Below are positions 53,555 to 64,000 of a stretch of DNA of 64,000 nucleotides, piece by piece. A program made the translations under genes and the position numbers. A model generated the notes under the pieces. It did no database searches. It saw nothing but the letters and a program-made list of their open reading frames with translations, and was not told where the DNA came from. Where the stretch lies: assembly GCF_020882245.1 (NCBI RefSeq), contig NC_083597.1, positions 49,082,152 through 49,146,151 of the forward strand, written 5' to 3'. Every line of letters starts with the position of its first letter. The stretch's first letter is position 1. The DNA is from Rhopalosiphum padi. Lineage: Eukaryota; Arthropoda; Insecta; Hemiptera; Aphididae.

Positions 53555-56100
53555 TTAATCGAGAAGCTGATAACTATTTAATTTTTCTGCACTATAAAAT
53601 CCAGCTTTTACTTGTCTACCACCAAAAAATCTTCCATTTAGGTCTACAACAGCTGTAATATTAAAAAAAATATAATTATTAAAACATAAATATATTTACA
53701 ATGATATTACCTTTGATTGCTGATTCAATACGTTTAAATTCTACAAATATTCGTACAGCTTCTTCATGATCAACATTTGGAACTTCATATATAACTACTT
53801 TGTTGACATCTCCATATTTAGTGTTGCATTCGTCTTTTACTTCAGGTTCAAGATCTTGATCAACCTCACCAGGTCCAACCATATTTCGTAATAGTACTAC
53901 CTATTTTCATTTAATTAGTGTCTTTATTTAATAATTTAAGTCTAATTTAAAAATAGTTATAATAAAACTATATAGTATTACCTTAGATTGTTCTTTCATT
54001 ATTTCTGTGATACTTTGTAGAGGTTTAGGAGGTGGTGGAGCAGGCGCAACAAAATCATCTTGTGCCATTGAAGACATAGGTGGTGGAGGTGAAACATTAC
54101 CACCTGGTTTCTCATGAATAATCCTACCACCTCTTTTACTTGTTTTTTCAACTTGTAAAGCCACTGAAATACCTTGTTCCTTTTTACCCAATCCTTGTCC
54201 CTCCTAGGCAATGACCAAAAAAATATTTCCAATAATTTATATTATTTACCTTATAATTTATTATAACAACCAATACTAAAGGTGATTCATAGTGCACAAG
54301 AACATATAAACAAAAAAAAAAAAAATGTTAGATTTATACAATACATATGATTGGTTAAAATTTAGTTAGAAATTTATAAATTGTTTATTAATAAAAGAAA
54401 AGTTTTTGACATTAACAAGCGTGCTTCTTTTTATTGTGCTGTGCCATAGCAACAATTGCTAAAAACAACTTACCATACACCATACATTATTTTCCTTAAT
54501 TTATTTTTATTTTACTATTCTTAACTCATTATAAAATTAAAGTGTGTTATTTTTGGTATCTGTATAAAAATACTGTTTTTATTGACAATACACATAAAAA
54601 TATTTGTGCAACATCAACACCTTATGCAAATACCACGAGCTGACACTGATCAATAATCAACTAAGGTATTGAAAAAAATACTTGGAATTATAGATATGTT
54701 AAATACATTATTTTTGATTGCACGACTATGTGCTGCATAGTGGATTTAATTCATAACTATTGATCAGTGTATTACAATAAATTCCCGTTACAACAAAATT
54801 TCCGTTATAACGAGAAAAAAAAATTTGGTCCCCTGGAGCTCATTGAAACGGGATTTTACTGTATATACAATTTTTAACTTAAAAGGGAGGGGGGAGAAAA
54901 AAATGGTAACAAAATTAATTTAAGTATAATTGTAGGTATCTGATGCTGAATTTTATTACCTTAAAACCATATTTGGCCATTATTTTAGCAGCAACACCCA
55001 TGCCCATGCCAATTCCAGAAGATTGTTGTGGTCCAGGTGATGATACAAATGATTCCTGCAATGAAGGAGGCGGAGCAATTGCAGCACCAGGAATTCTACT
55101 TATGGGTTTTGGTTCATCTTCTTCGCTATCACTATCTTTACGTCCACCAAATCCAGCAAATCCTGTTTTGCGTCTTTCATCCGTGTTAGGTGTAAAACTA
55201 GTTGGCAAATCCATCATATTGTAGCCACTATACCAAAAATAAATTAGAGTTCAAATTAATTTTCCTCTATAAATAGTTATATAACATACGGATCTCTATT
55301 TTTATTTCGCTCTTCTCTACGTTTTCGTCTTTCATCGTCTTCCTTTTCTTTTTCTTTATCTCGCATGTCTCTTAAATCTAAATATTATTATATTTAAAAT
55401 GTATATCACTTATTAACATCTTAGAATAGTTCTATAAATGTTGCTTACCTCTAACTACTCTTTCATAATCATTAGGAATCATAGGATCATATTCATTGCC
55501 ATCAAAATTCCAGTCCATAGGTGGAAATGACGGACGTTGTGGTTTTTTTCCTTCCTATTAGTGTTTTTTCATATTAATATATACATTATAACATGGTTAT
55601 ATTTGATAATAAATATTAAATAGTATTTATATTACTCGAGCCATTGGAAAAATTGTAAAACCAAGTCCTGGATCAAACATGGATTCATCGTCATCTTTTT
55701 TCTTTAAATCAATTACTGGTGCTAAAACTGATGTTGATTTACGGGTTGCTTCTCTTCTTGGCTAAAAATAAAACATAATTGTCTTTTGAATTAAAAACAA
55801 AAATATCTTTGTCTTAAACTATAAATATTATTAATATATTGATTTAAAAATAAAAATATAATCCAAGGAATAATATACTTTAATATACCATATTTGTTTT
55901 AAGTTTAAACCGATTAAAAAATAAAATTATTGTAATGCCTTCTATACATTATAGAAGCAGATAAAATTTGAATTAAGCTATTCACAAACTTGAGTTTGAG
56001 CTGCTTTTTTCAACTGCATTTGTGACTGAAAGAGTTTCATGCCCGAAGACCAGCCATCAGATTTTTGTTTAACGACATCGAAATCGTCGTATAAAGACAT
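53555..56100 (-). CDS. RBM17: Splicing factor 45 (SPF45/RBM17)
   Basis: Eight exons join in frame on the minus strand with GT-AG introns: 55990-56100, 55636-55761, 55449-55554, 55290-55377, 54960-55227, 53982-54203, 53711-53900 and 53555-53652. The 402-residue product is almost the length of human SPF45 (401). The N-terminus MSLYDDFDVV and the VLAPVIDL stretch near residues 50-57 match the family. A G-patch starts around residue 225 (KYGFKEGQGLGKKEQG), and a C-terminal UHM-type RRM runs from about 308 (VVLLRNMVG) to 395. The UHM Arg-X-Phe motif that binds ligand peptides in SF3b1/U2AF proteins is present as R378-F379-F380. SPF45 acts in the nucleus in 3' splice-site selection and alternative splicing. 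Most introns are 58-81 bp; the intron after exon 5 is 756 bp and carries a MITE. All key motifs are intact. Confidence 0.97.
54773..54863. mobile_element. Short pogo/Tigger-like MITE in an RBM17 intron
   Basis: A 91-bp segment inside the 54204-54959 intron. Its left end TACAATAAATTCCCG resembles the reverse complement of its right end, TACAGTAAAATCCCG, and internal CGTTATAACG-like motifs are present. TACAGTAAAA...CGTTATAACG is characteristic of Tc1-mariner/pogo (Tigger-type) ends, which duplicate TA. It has no coding capacity, so it would be a non-autonomous derivative. Confidence 0.65.
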
Positions 56101-56511
56101 TATTAACCTGTGTTAGCTAATTTTAAACAAAAAGTTACGTGTTCAATTGAGACTTGAGAACAATTATTTACATAAAAAAACATAAAAGTAAACACTAAAC
56201 AATAATAATTATACTGTAAAATATAATTAGTAATAATTCATTATTTAATAATATTGTAAATTGTTGTTATCACGAAATTCAGGAGTATGATAAAACAATT
56301 TGTTTGTTTTATCATGCACAGAAAAGATAGTACTATCTTAATTCGTATTCTTAATTATATCTATTTATCTATGTGTATTTTTGTGAATCTTGTGTTTAAT
56401 TTGTGATAATAAAGTACTATGACTACGATAGGTACCATCGTCTTTTTTATTTGTTATTAATGTTATTATTGTTATTTCTATTTTCTCCTCAGTTCCTCAC
56501 CTAAAATTATG
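56101..56511. promoter_or_regulatory. RBM17 upstream region
   Basis: AT-rich sequence directly upstream of the RBM17 ATG on the minus strand. It must contain the RBM17 5' UTR and promoter, but I see no clear TATA box or initiator that I would place with confidence. It contains the hairpin at 56287-56315 and ends at the hAT-like MITE. Confidence 0.45.
56287..56315. repeat. Perfect 12-bp hairpin upstream of RBM17
   Basis: ATGATAAAACAA (56287-56298) pairs exactly with TTGTTTTATCAT (56304-56315) across a 5-nt loop. It lies about 190 bp upstream of the RBM17 start codon, in its likely promoter or 5' UTR region. A regulatory role is speculative. Confidence 0.7.
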
Positions 56512-56755
56512 CAGTGCTTGAATTGGGGGGGACGCAGGCGGACGGAGTCCGCTTTCATTTTTCATAGATTTCAGCGTCCCCCTTCATTTAATTAAGCGAG
56601 GAGAAATACTAGCTTTATAGCACCTTACTATATGTACAGGGGGTGTGGGGGACGAAGTTTACAACGGGTTACTTTACAATTTATTTGCTATGGAACGGCG
56701 TTTTCTGAACTAAAACCAGCGTCCGTCCTCAATTTTTTTTCCAATTCGAGCACTG
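56512..56755. mobile_element. hAT-like MITE, 244 bp
   Basis: The left end CAGTGCTTGAATTGG and the reverse complement of the right end CAGTGCTCGAATTGG form 15-bp terminal inverted repeats with one mismatch. The flanks are AAATTATG (56504-56511) and CAATTATG (56756-56763), an 8-bp target duplication with one mismatch. CAGTG ends and 8-bp duplications are hAT superfamily features. The subterminal regions repeat GGACGC/GGACGG-like strings. No transposase is encoded, so it is non-autonomous. It lies between the divergent RBM17 and hyd genes. Confidence 0.82.
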
Positions 56756-57649
56756 CAATTATGGTATTTGTTTTGTTTTGTTTCATATGAATAAATATGA
56801 CTTATTAAAGCTGTGGGTACCGAATAACAGAATACCGAGAAATGTCTGAAAATTAACAATTTATAAAGATATAATTTAGAAAATTAATTTTTTTTAAACT
56901 ATAATTTAGTTTTCTAATTAACTCAATATCTTAATACCTACTCTATACTAAATAGTCACTATGACAACTGTTTTTTTCCACTTAATTTAAAACATTTTAA
57001 AAATCATGTTTATTATATTTATAAAAATATATAATACAATGTATGTAGGTACCTATTTATGATTAATCAAGTTATTAATTAATTAATTATTTATTTGTTT
57101 AATTTTGTTGAATACTTAAAATGATTTTAAATAACATAAAAAAAACAAATAATATGTTCTTTTTTTTAATGATAGTGTTAATAAAAACGTTTTTATAGTA
57201 ACTACCTAATTTCTTAAACCACTATAGGGTAACTAATGTTAAATGAGAATGAATAATATATAGTTGTAAATAGTATAGGTAGGTATAACTGTATAAGATG
57301 CATTTTTTAACTAAACTGGTGAAATTGTTGCTGTGAACATTGTAGGTTTCGAGTGTACCTTTTCATTAGGTACTTAAATATGTAAATGTATGATCGACCA
57401 TTGTAATAATAGATAATCGATATTTTAAATGTTAATGAACAACAAATTTATAAACTCCCCTCGTCAAACATTTAATTACGCTTAAAAGAATACAAGGTAT
57501 GCCCTCGATAGTCGAGGTCACAAACTCACAAAAATGTGTCGTTATATAATAATATAATATTAATTTCTATTTTCTATTTCTAGGCGTTTTCGTCCTATCA
57601 ATATTAGTAATTACCTTTACCTATCATGACGTTTATTATGGTCTGTGAC
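56756..57649. other. AT-rich intergenic DNA between RBM17 and hyd
   Basis: No open frame with recognisable homology was seen. The sequence is AT-rich with short simple repeats such as TTAATTAATTAATTA near 57,076 and several TAGGTAC motifs. It is presumably part of the spacer or distal promoter of hyd. Confidence 0.55.
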
Positions 57650-58145
57650 TCCCGGCAGCACACAGCTACACGCCGCGTTTCGTTTGATCAAGAAATCGTA
57701 GTACCAAACGACGGTGGTAGTGTGGTACTATTGGTAACCATCGGTGACCAGCTGCCGTCGGCATGGTCGTGACTCCCTCCCACCATGGCACCGCCGCACG
57801 GCCATAGTGCCATACTCTGAGTAGCGAACCATTCGGTCCTATACCCCCTCGTTTTTGTCACCGTCACCATCCTCATCATCATCATCATCATCGTCAAAAA
57901 TGGCGATAGCATATCTCGCTCGTTGAACCGTTTCTGTGCACGACGTTTAGTGGTGTGTTTGTGTGTATAGTGCGTGCAGTTTTTTTCATTTGAGTCGTTT
58001 TTTCCGGCTCTATAGTCCCTGCGTGATCCGTCTCGACGGTATTTGTGTTCGCCGCCCCAAATACCGCAGCTAAACGTCCAGACGTTCGTCGGACGGTTCG
58101 CGTTGATGTGCGCCGGCAGACATTCTCTGCCTCGCATCGCGTCCA
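57650..58145 (+). promoter_or_regulatory. GC-rich 5' region of hyd/UBR5
   Basis: GC and CpG content rises sharply at about 57,650 and continues past the start codon to about 58,420, in contrast to the AT-rich surroundings. This fits a broad, CpG-rich housekeeping promoter and 5' UTR. A (CAT)6 microsatellite lies at 57874-57891. Open frames on either strand here are treated as by-products of high GC. The transcription start was not located. Confidence 0.6.
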
Positions 58146-61100
58146 ATGTCGTCGTTACAATTCATCGTCCATCCAGCCCCTGGAACGGATGATCAGCTCA
58201 ACGACAGGTCGGCACATACACTTATTCAATCGTTTTAGTCTGTCTTCGTGTTGTTCTTTGTTAGTTGCTGATGGGACGCGTTCCGCCTCCCCCCGACAGT
58301 GTGTTTGTCGGTCGTGAACGTCGTACATATTTTTACCTTTTTTTTGCGTTTTCCGTCTGTCGGACGATGCGTTTATGTTTTCCCGCTGGGTGTGGTGATG
58401 CCGATGCTGGTTCACTAAACAGTGTTATTTTATCGATTACGTGAAAAACGGATTTTTTCTTTGATTTCGACGCCCATGTTGTACACTATACACAATGGTC
58501 ATATGATATCAGATAGGTTTAACCCGGTCAGTTCATTTTAGCAATTAGCAACTGTTATAATTTTATAAAAGTATTAGTCTGAAGACTACTTTTAATAATA
58601 TAATATAGTATTTGGACTACTGTTTTTTAAAAATAATAATAATTGCTGAGTGTCAATAAGAATCGGAACAGTACCTAGGTTGCAATATGGTTTCAGTATC
58701 CATCGTCTCATCTGAATTAATTTAATTTATTTTTGTCGTCGTTGTTTGAACGATTGTACGTTTTACAACAAGTGTCCCTTAGTCGTGTATTGTTATAACA
58801 ACATTTGCCTACTTACTAATTACGGGTAAAACTATTCAAAAAACACTGTTTTACATTTATGTATTATTGTAAATTTATAATGCGCATCTTAATTTTATGG
58901 GATAGTATTAAATGGTTTTCCTTTTTAAGAAATATGATTAGGTAGGTACCTAATATTAAATAGGAATTCTATTATAATAAAATAAGAACTAGGTACCAAT
59001 TTTATTCTACATTTTTTTTGTTTATTTTTGTGTTAACACACTAATTGTACACAAATATGAAATGGATATATTCATGTAATTAACTTAATTAAGCTATTAT
59101 TGTGAGGTGGTACATTCGTTATGGTTATATATAGTAAATAAGTATATTTAAAATATCCATAGGTTAAATCATTATAAAAATTGAATATTTTTTTGTGTTT
59201 ATGAATATGCGCATATAAAACTATGTATTATATTAGTGGTATTACCCAAAATTAGGGTTGACTATTTACGTAATGTATTTTTTGATAACATTGTTTCTGC
59301 ACAATTAATAATTAAATAAGACAGTATACATTTTGTTATAATAACTGTAATTGTATAGTTTTTAATGTTAATAATTTTAATTTTGCCTATGTTCCCATTT
59401 TTATCGTAAAGTACATTCTTGTTTTTATTTGTGCTAAATTATAGATTTTATTAATTAATTATATTAATCAAAGATGACAAAATAAATAAATTTGTTAAAT
59501 ATGTATACTAGCTCATCAATATTGTAGAGTTATATTACTATAATTACTAAAGATAGTTATTTATAATAATTATTCTCTAATTTATTCAGTTATTAAAACC
59601 AAATTCTGCTCATAATAAGTACCTATCTATCAAATTCCTGTTCTGAGTACCTTTGTGCTTATATTCCTAGGTAATCACTAAAATTGTTGACAATAGGGAT
59701 TTCTTTTGTGTAGGTATCTAATAATTAATAATGATTGTTAATTAAATTCTAGGTTTTATTAAGGTATCTACATTTTAAAAATGTCTGCTGTTAAAAATAA
59801 ACTATACCTACTTATTAATACAATTGTTAATTGAAGTGCTATTTGTGCTCTATTACTTTTAATAACAAATTTCAAACCATTAAAATAATCAAAAGTACCT
59901 ATATTTTACCGTTTTAATTAGATTTAAAATGTTGTGACTAGTGTTGCTAGTCAAGTTTATATTATAATTTTTATTACTTTTTATGATTTAAAATTTTAAT
60001 CATGTACTTATTTATCAATTATGAAATAATTTTATTATATATATTAAAATATTATTAAATAGTAGGCATCTATATCACATTTGTATATAATAAATAAATG
60101 TACTTATATTTAATCAAAATTTGTTCTATTTGTTTTCAGATTTAAAGAAGTTTCAGAACGTTTAAATAGAAGTATTTTAGGAAATACATCATCTTATCCT
60201 GTGCTATCAAATATCAAATCTCCAATCAAACAAATTGTAGTTGGACCATATCATATTGGCTTATTATTTGAAGATGGACGAGTGGCTCGAATTCCATTTA
60301 CAGTACTCGCAGAAAGATTGGACTTGTCCAGATCTACTGGAGATGCCAATAAGTTGCCTTCTAAATCCAGCAGTGGAAATAGTGGAGGTGGTGGTGGTGG
60401 GGGTGGTGGAAATTTAAGTTCTGCCACTCGTCATCTAACTCGACGAGCTCGTATAATGAGATCAGGAACATTCCGTGGAACTTCAAGGTAAAATGTTCAA
60501 CATTTCTAATATTATGTAGAACTCAGTATATAATTATTGTAATTTATTTAGATCATCTGGTAGTGGTGTGATAATGAGCAGTGGTTCATCAAGTGGACGT
60601 CCAGTTATGCCAGCTCAATTTGTACCAGAAGAGCTTGTAGCTCAAGCACAAGTTGTGTTGCAAGGTAAAAGTCGAAATTTAATAATACGTGAACTTCAGC
60701 GAACAAATTTGGACGTGAATTTGGCTGTCAACAATCTTTTATCACGTGATGACGAAGAAGGTGATGGAGAAATTGAGGAAGTCAATGGACCTGGTGGAGA
60801 CTCTTATGTTCCTGATGATTTGATGTCTTTATTGGATAGTGGAGGATTTCATTCAGATCATTCTGTTATTATTGATGCTGATGCAATTTTTTCTGAAGAT
60901 ATGTTTTCATATTCTTCATCTAGAAGGTAAATGTGATATATTTTATTGCATTTTATTTAGCTTTATAAGTATCTACATGGATTTTAGACCCATGTTGACA
61001 TTTCGTAGGAATGGTGCTAGAAGATTAGGCGAACGTGATCGTGTAAGCAATAGTGCAAATGACAGTACATCCAGTGATCGTAATTCAGGACCCAGTGATC

Positions 61101-64000
61101 GAGACAGTTTCACTAGATGGAGAGATCGTCATTGTTATGGACAGCAACAACATCGTCAAAGACAACAACAGTGGCTTGAAGGAGCACTACGTGATTCAGC
61201 ATGGGATAAAGATACAGGTAAATTATAATAAAGGAAATATAAGTTTAATGATCTATTATTATGCTTTGAATTGTATTTTTTATAGACTCTAAAAAAAAGG
61301 ACTCTAACGTTGGACCTTATGAATTTTCCGCAGACTCTAAGAAAAAGGATAGTAACACTGGCAATCCTTTGTGGTTGTCCAATGATGCAGAATATTGGCC
61401 AGAACCAAATGTAAAATTTATACAAATTGCCGCAATCCACTCAGAATTAATTGCCTTGTCTGCTGGAGGGCAACTTTATCAATGGAAATGGGAAGATGCT
61501 GATCCTTACAAGACTTTAGATGTAGGTAAAACTTATGATCTATTTAACATTTTTATTCATGTAATACATTTTTTTTCAGAACAATGTACATCATCCAAAG
61601 ACTAATGCTCTTGGTTTAACAAATGAAAAAGTAGTTCTTCTTTCTGGTACTATTATACGAGTTTCTGTAGTAACTGAATCTAATAAAGTAGCTACATGGA
61701 TGGATGAAAGTCTTACTCATGCTGCTACTGCTTCTAAACTTGAACATCCAGCTCAGCTTTATTCTGAATTTGTTGTTGATCATGTAATTTCTATCCATAC
61801 TTGTCCGCTGTATACTTTAGCACGTTTGGAAAGTGGAGCACTTTATTGGTGGTATGTATTAATTTTACTATTAATATTATAAAACATTTGATGAAATTTA
61901 AAATACAATTATTTCAATCACAGGGGAGTATTACCATTTAATCAGAGACGTAAAATATGGGATAAATATCGTACTAAAGCTAGAAAACAAAAAACTAATA
62001 ATTTAAATTCTGATATTATTATTGGAAGTCAAGTTTGTATGAAAAACAGTCCACTTTATCAGCCAGGAGCTATTGGTATTTATACATTTCTAAATGTTAA
62101 ACATATTATTGTGTTATTTATATTAATATTTATTTATAGGCATAACTTTATACGGCGGCGAACCTAAAATAGGTCAATTATTAAATTCTGCCTGGACATA
62201 TGCTGATGTTTGCAGATTTCAAATTTTGACACCACCTCAGATATTTCAGTCTCAAAATATTAATAGTAGTTCCTCTAAATCATGCTCACCTATTGAAAAA
62301 AGTAAAGAGACTGCTGATAGAATTGACATGCCACCACCTCCTTCTCCAGCATCAAGCACTTGCAGTGAAACAGGAAGCACTATTCAAAGCTCAAGTAAGT
62401 AAATTTACCTTTTAATTAATGTGTACTATAAACAAACACCTGCCTTGTGATGATGATTTTTCATATATATTTATATTATATATATTATTAATTAAATAAT
62501 TAAAGGCAGATTTGCATGTATAGAATATGAGAAAATTGAAAAAAAAATGTAATCTAAACTTATCAAAGAGTATCTTCTAAAGGTTATTGATTTATTAAAA
62601 ATTTGAGTTAACGTATGATAATTTTCAGAGAGAACCAAAAGAGTGACAATGAAGGGCCTTGAAGATGATAAAAATATTGAAGAGGATTGGCCACTAAAAG
62701 ATGTTGTATTTGTTGAAGACCAAAAGAGTTTGCCTATTGGTAATTTCCATAACAAAAATGATTTATACACATTGGTTATTATACATTGCATTTTTATAGG
62801 TCGTGTTGTTCATTTGGATGGTTCATATGCTGCAGTTAAATTCCCTTGTGTTTCAAAAGATATTATAACTGGAATATTTCCTAAAGATAAAGATCCAAAT
62901 ACGTCTGCAAGTGATGATGTAGTGACAAACATCATAAAGATGTTAGACCAAAATGAAGTTAGATTAATGAAAAAAGATGACCTACAGGTAAATAAGAAAA
63001 AAATTGGTTATTATATTATTTAAATTTTTGATTTTTAATGTTTATATAATTAATTTATACTTAGGTTTGTAAAGTGGCTGTTGCAAGTAAAGTACCAGAC
63101 TGTTTTCAGAGAACACCTAGAAGAATAAATATACCAACTGATAACGGAAATCAAATCCTTACTTTAACTATTGATGGTCAAGGTATATTAATTTATTGAC
63201 ATTATTTTTTTTCATATACAACTGTATTTTATTTAAAGGTGTACATGCTATTGTAAAAAATGGTTCAAAAATCAGTTACATCAAATTTAATGTAACTAGT
63301 GGAAAAATAGAGCAAGATAGTCCATTTCCGGTTGATGCTAGTGCTTTAATAGGATTGAATCCTGATAATATGCAGATTATTTGTACTGCTGAAGTAATTT
63401 TCTATTTAATATCATAATTTATAACTTAAAAGTAAATTGTAATTGTAATTTATTATATTTTCATTATAGAGCAAAGATAATATATGTATTTTACGTGATG
63501 GTAATCGAACTATATATCCGCTTGCTAAGGACAGTACTGATTCAATGAGAGAGCCACAATGGTTAGATTTGGGACCTGTACGGTGTATGGGTATTGGTTC
63601 ATATACAGTTACTTCTCCTCACGTAAAAGCAGTTGCTGCCATCATAGTATTGGATGTAGAACAACAAATACTCATGTCCCGAATATTAAAACCCAATCTT
63701 GAGTCTGTTAAATTGTTGATACAACAGTTATCACTTGAAATTGGTATTAATTATTATAATTATATTTTATTATTCAATTTTATATTTTCTAGGTACATTT
63801 AATGAAGGCATTTTTTTGCATTTTTATAGATAATGGTGTCCTCTTATCACAGATTTTAGCAGAGCGATGCGATGGTAATCGTAATCTTTTACATGCTTGT
63901 GTTTCAGTCTGTGCTCCTATTTCAAATAAAGAACTAGAAGGTATTAAAAATATGTCATTTTTAATTAATAGTAAGTATTTATCTAATGTGTATGTTTTAT
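58146..64000 (+). CDS. hyd: hyd/UBR5 HECT-type E3 ubiquitin ligase, N-terminal third (partial)
   Basis: Fourteen exons join in frame: 58146-58207, 60140-60487, 60552-60926, 60988-61217, 61286-61521, 61580-61851, 61924-62075, 62140-62394, 62629-62739, 62800-62987, 63065-63182, 63239-63393, 63470-63743 and 63830 to about 63,940 or 63,970. This gives roughly 960 residues; human UBR5 has about 2,800. The first residues (MSSLQFIVHPAPGTDDQLND) match the family start and support the ATG at 58,146. A UBA domain lies at about 160-204 (VVLQGKSRNLIIRELQRTNL). LGLTNEKVV near 428-436, LYWWG at 505-509 and ERCDGNRNLLHACVSVC at 937-953 match the RCC1-like/beta-propeller region. The UBR box, MLLE and catalytic HECT domain lie beyond the window. 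A nine-glycine run is encoded at 60384-60410. Exon 4 may start at 60,988 or 61,009, and the last donor is uncertain. No frame-breaking mutation was seen. Confidence 0.96.
58208..60139 (+). other. hyd first intron, 1.93 kb
   Basis: The intron begins at GTCGGC after the codon-splitting AG of exon 1 and ends with TTGTTTTCAG before exon 2. The two exons rejoin as QLNDRFKEVSERLN, as expected for the family. The first 200 bp are still GC-rich and the rest is AT-rich with several TAGGTAC motifs. No other gene is seen inside it. It is much longer than the other hyd introns in the window (57-234 bp) and could hold regulatory elements. Confidence 0.85.

Noticed and set aside
54943..55224. Plus-strand 93-codon frame opposite an RBM17 exon
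   Set aside because: It is the complement of a conserved RBM17 exon that splices in frame with its neighbours.
57688..58415. Minus-strand frames (152 and 86 codons) opposite the hyd promoter and first exon
   Set aside because: High GC content lengthens frames by chance; the region contains the conserved hyd first exon on the + strand and low-complexity runs such as poly-Met from the (CAT)n repeat.
61520..61530. Alternative hyd exon 5 donor at GTAG|GTAAAA
   Set aside because: Using it would shift the frame of exon 6; the GT four bases upstream (after GAT at 61,521) keeps the conserved NNVHHPKTN frame.

Overview
The window is eukaryotic nuclear DNA, most likely from an insect and probably an aphid-like hemipteran. 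The genes are animal orthologues with short introns (mostly 55-90 bp), the background is very AT-rich, and a tRNA-derived SINE and two DNA-transposon MITEs are present. The aphid assignment is an inference from overall character and was not checked by a search.

Layout. (1) Positions 1 to about 49,057 are one uninterrupted, unidirectional satellite array. Its base period is 51 bp, it is about 25% GC, and the + strand has far more C than G. The array is hierarchical: a 51-bp monomer made of two related halves (30+21 bp), a 102-bp alternating dimer, sub-blocks of about 0.76-0.86 kb marked by a recurring landmark (TTCTTAGAAAAACCC), and higher-order repeats of 2.41 kb (six consecutive copies at 14.5-28.9 kb), 1.33 kb and 0.756 kb. 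Non-adjacent blocks also share private variants. A single SINE, with A and B boxes, a 34-nt A-run and an 11-bp target-site duplication, interrupts the array at 13.19-13.50 kb. (2) 49.06-52.59 kb is AT-rich intergenic DNA with repeat fragments and inverted repeats. (3) 52.59-64.0 kb is a normal gene neighbourhood: an ETFBKMT-like lysine methyltransferase (+), the splicing factor RBM17/SPF45 (-), and the first third of the giant HECT E3 ligase hyd/UBR5 (+), which runs off the right end.

The ETFBKMT-like gene and RBM17 converge, with only 123 bp between their stop codons. RBM17 and hyd diverge from an intergenic region of about 2 kb that contains a hAT-like MITE and a GC-rich hyd 5' region. The three genes have unrelated housekeeping roles (mitochondrial protein methylation, 3' splice-site choice, ubiquitin ligation). 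I see no operon-like logic, only tight packing next to a large satellite.

The most unusual content is the satellite: its multi-tier order, strand asymmetry, stop-free minus-strand reading frames and evidence of recent block duplication. I do not think it encodes protein. No new protein-coding system was found.
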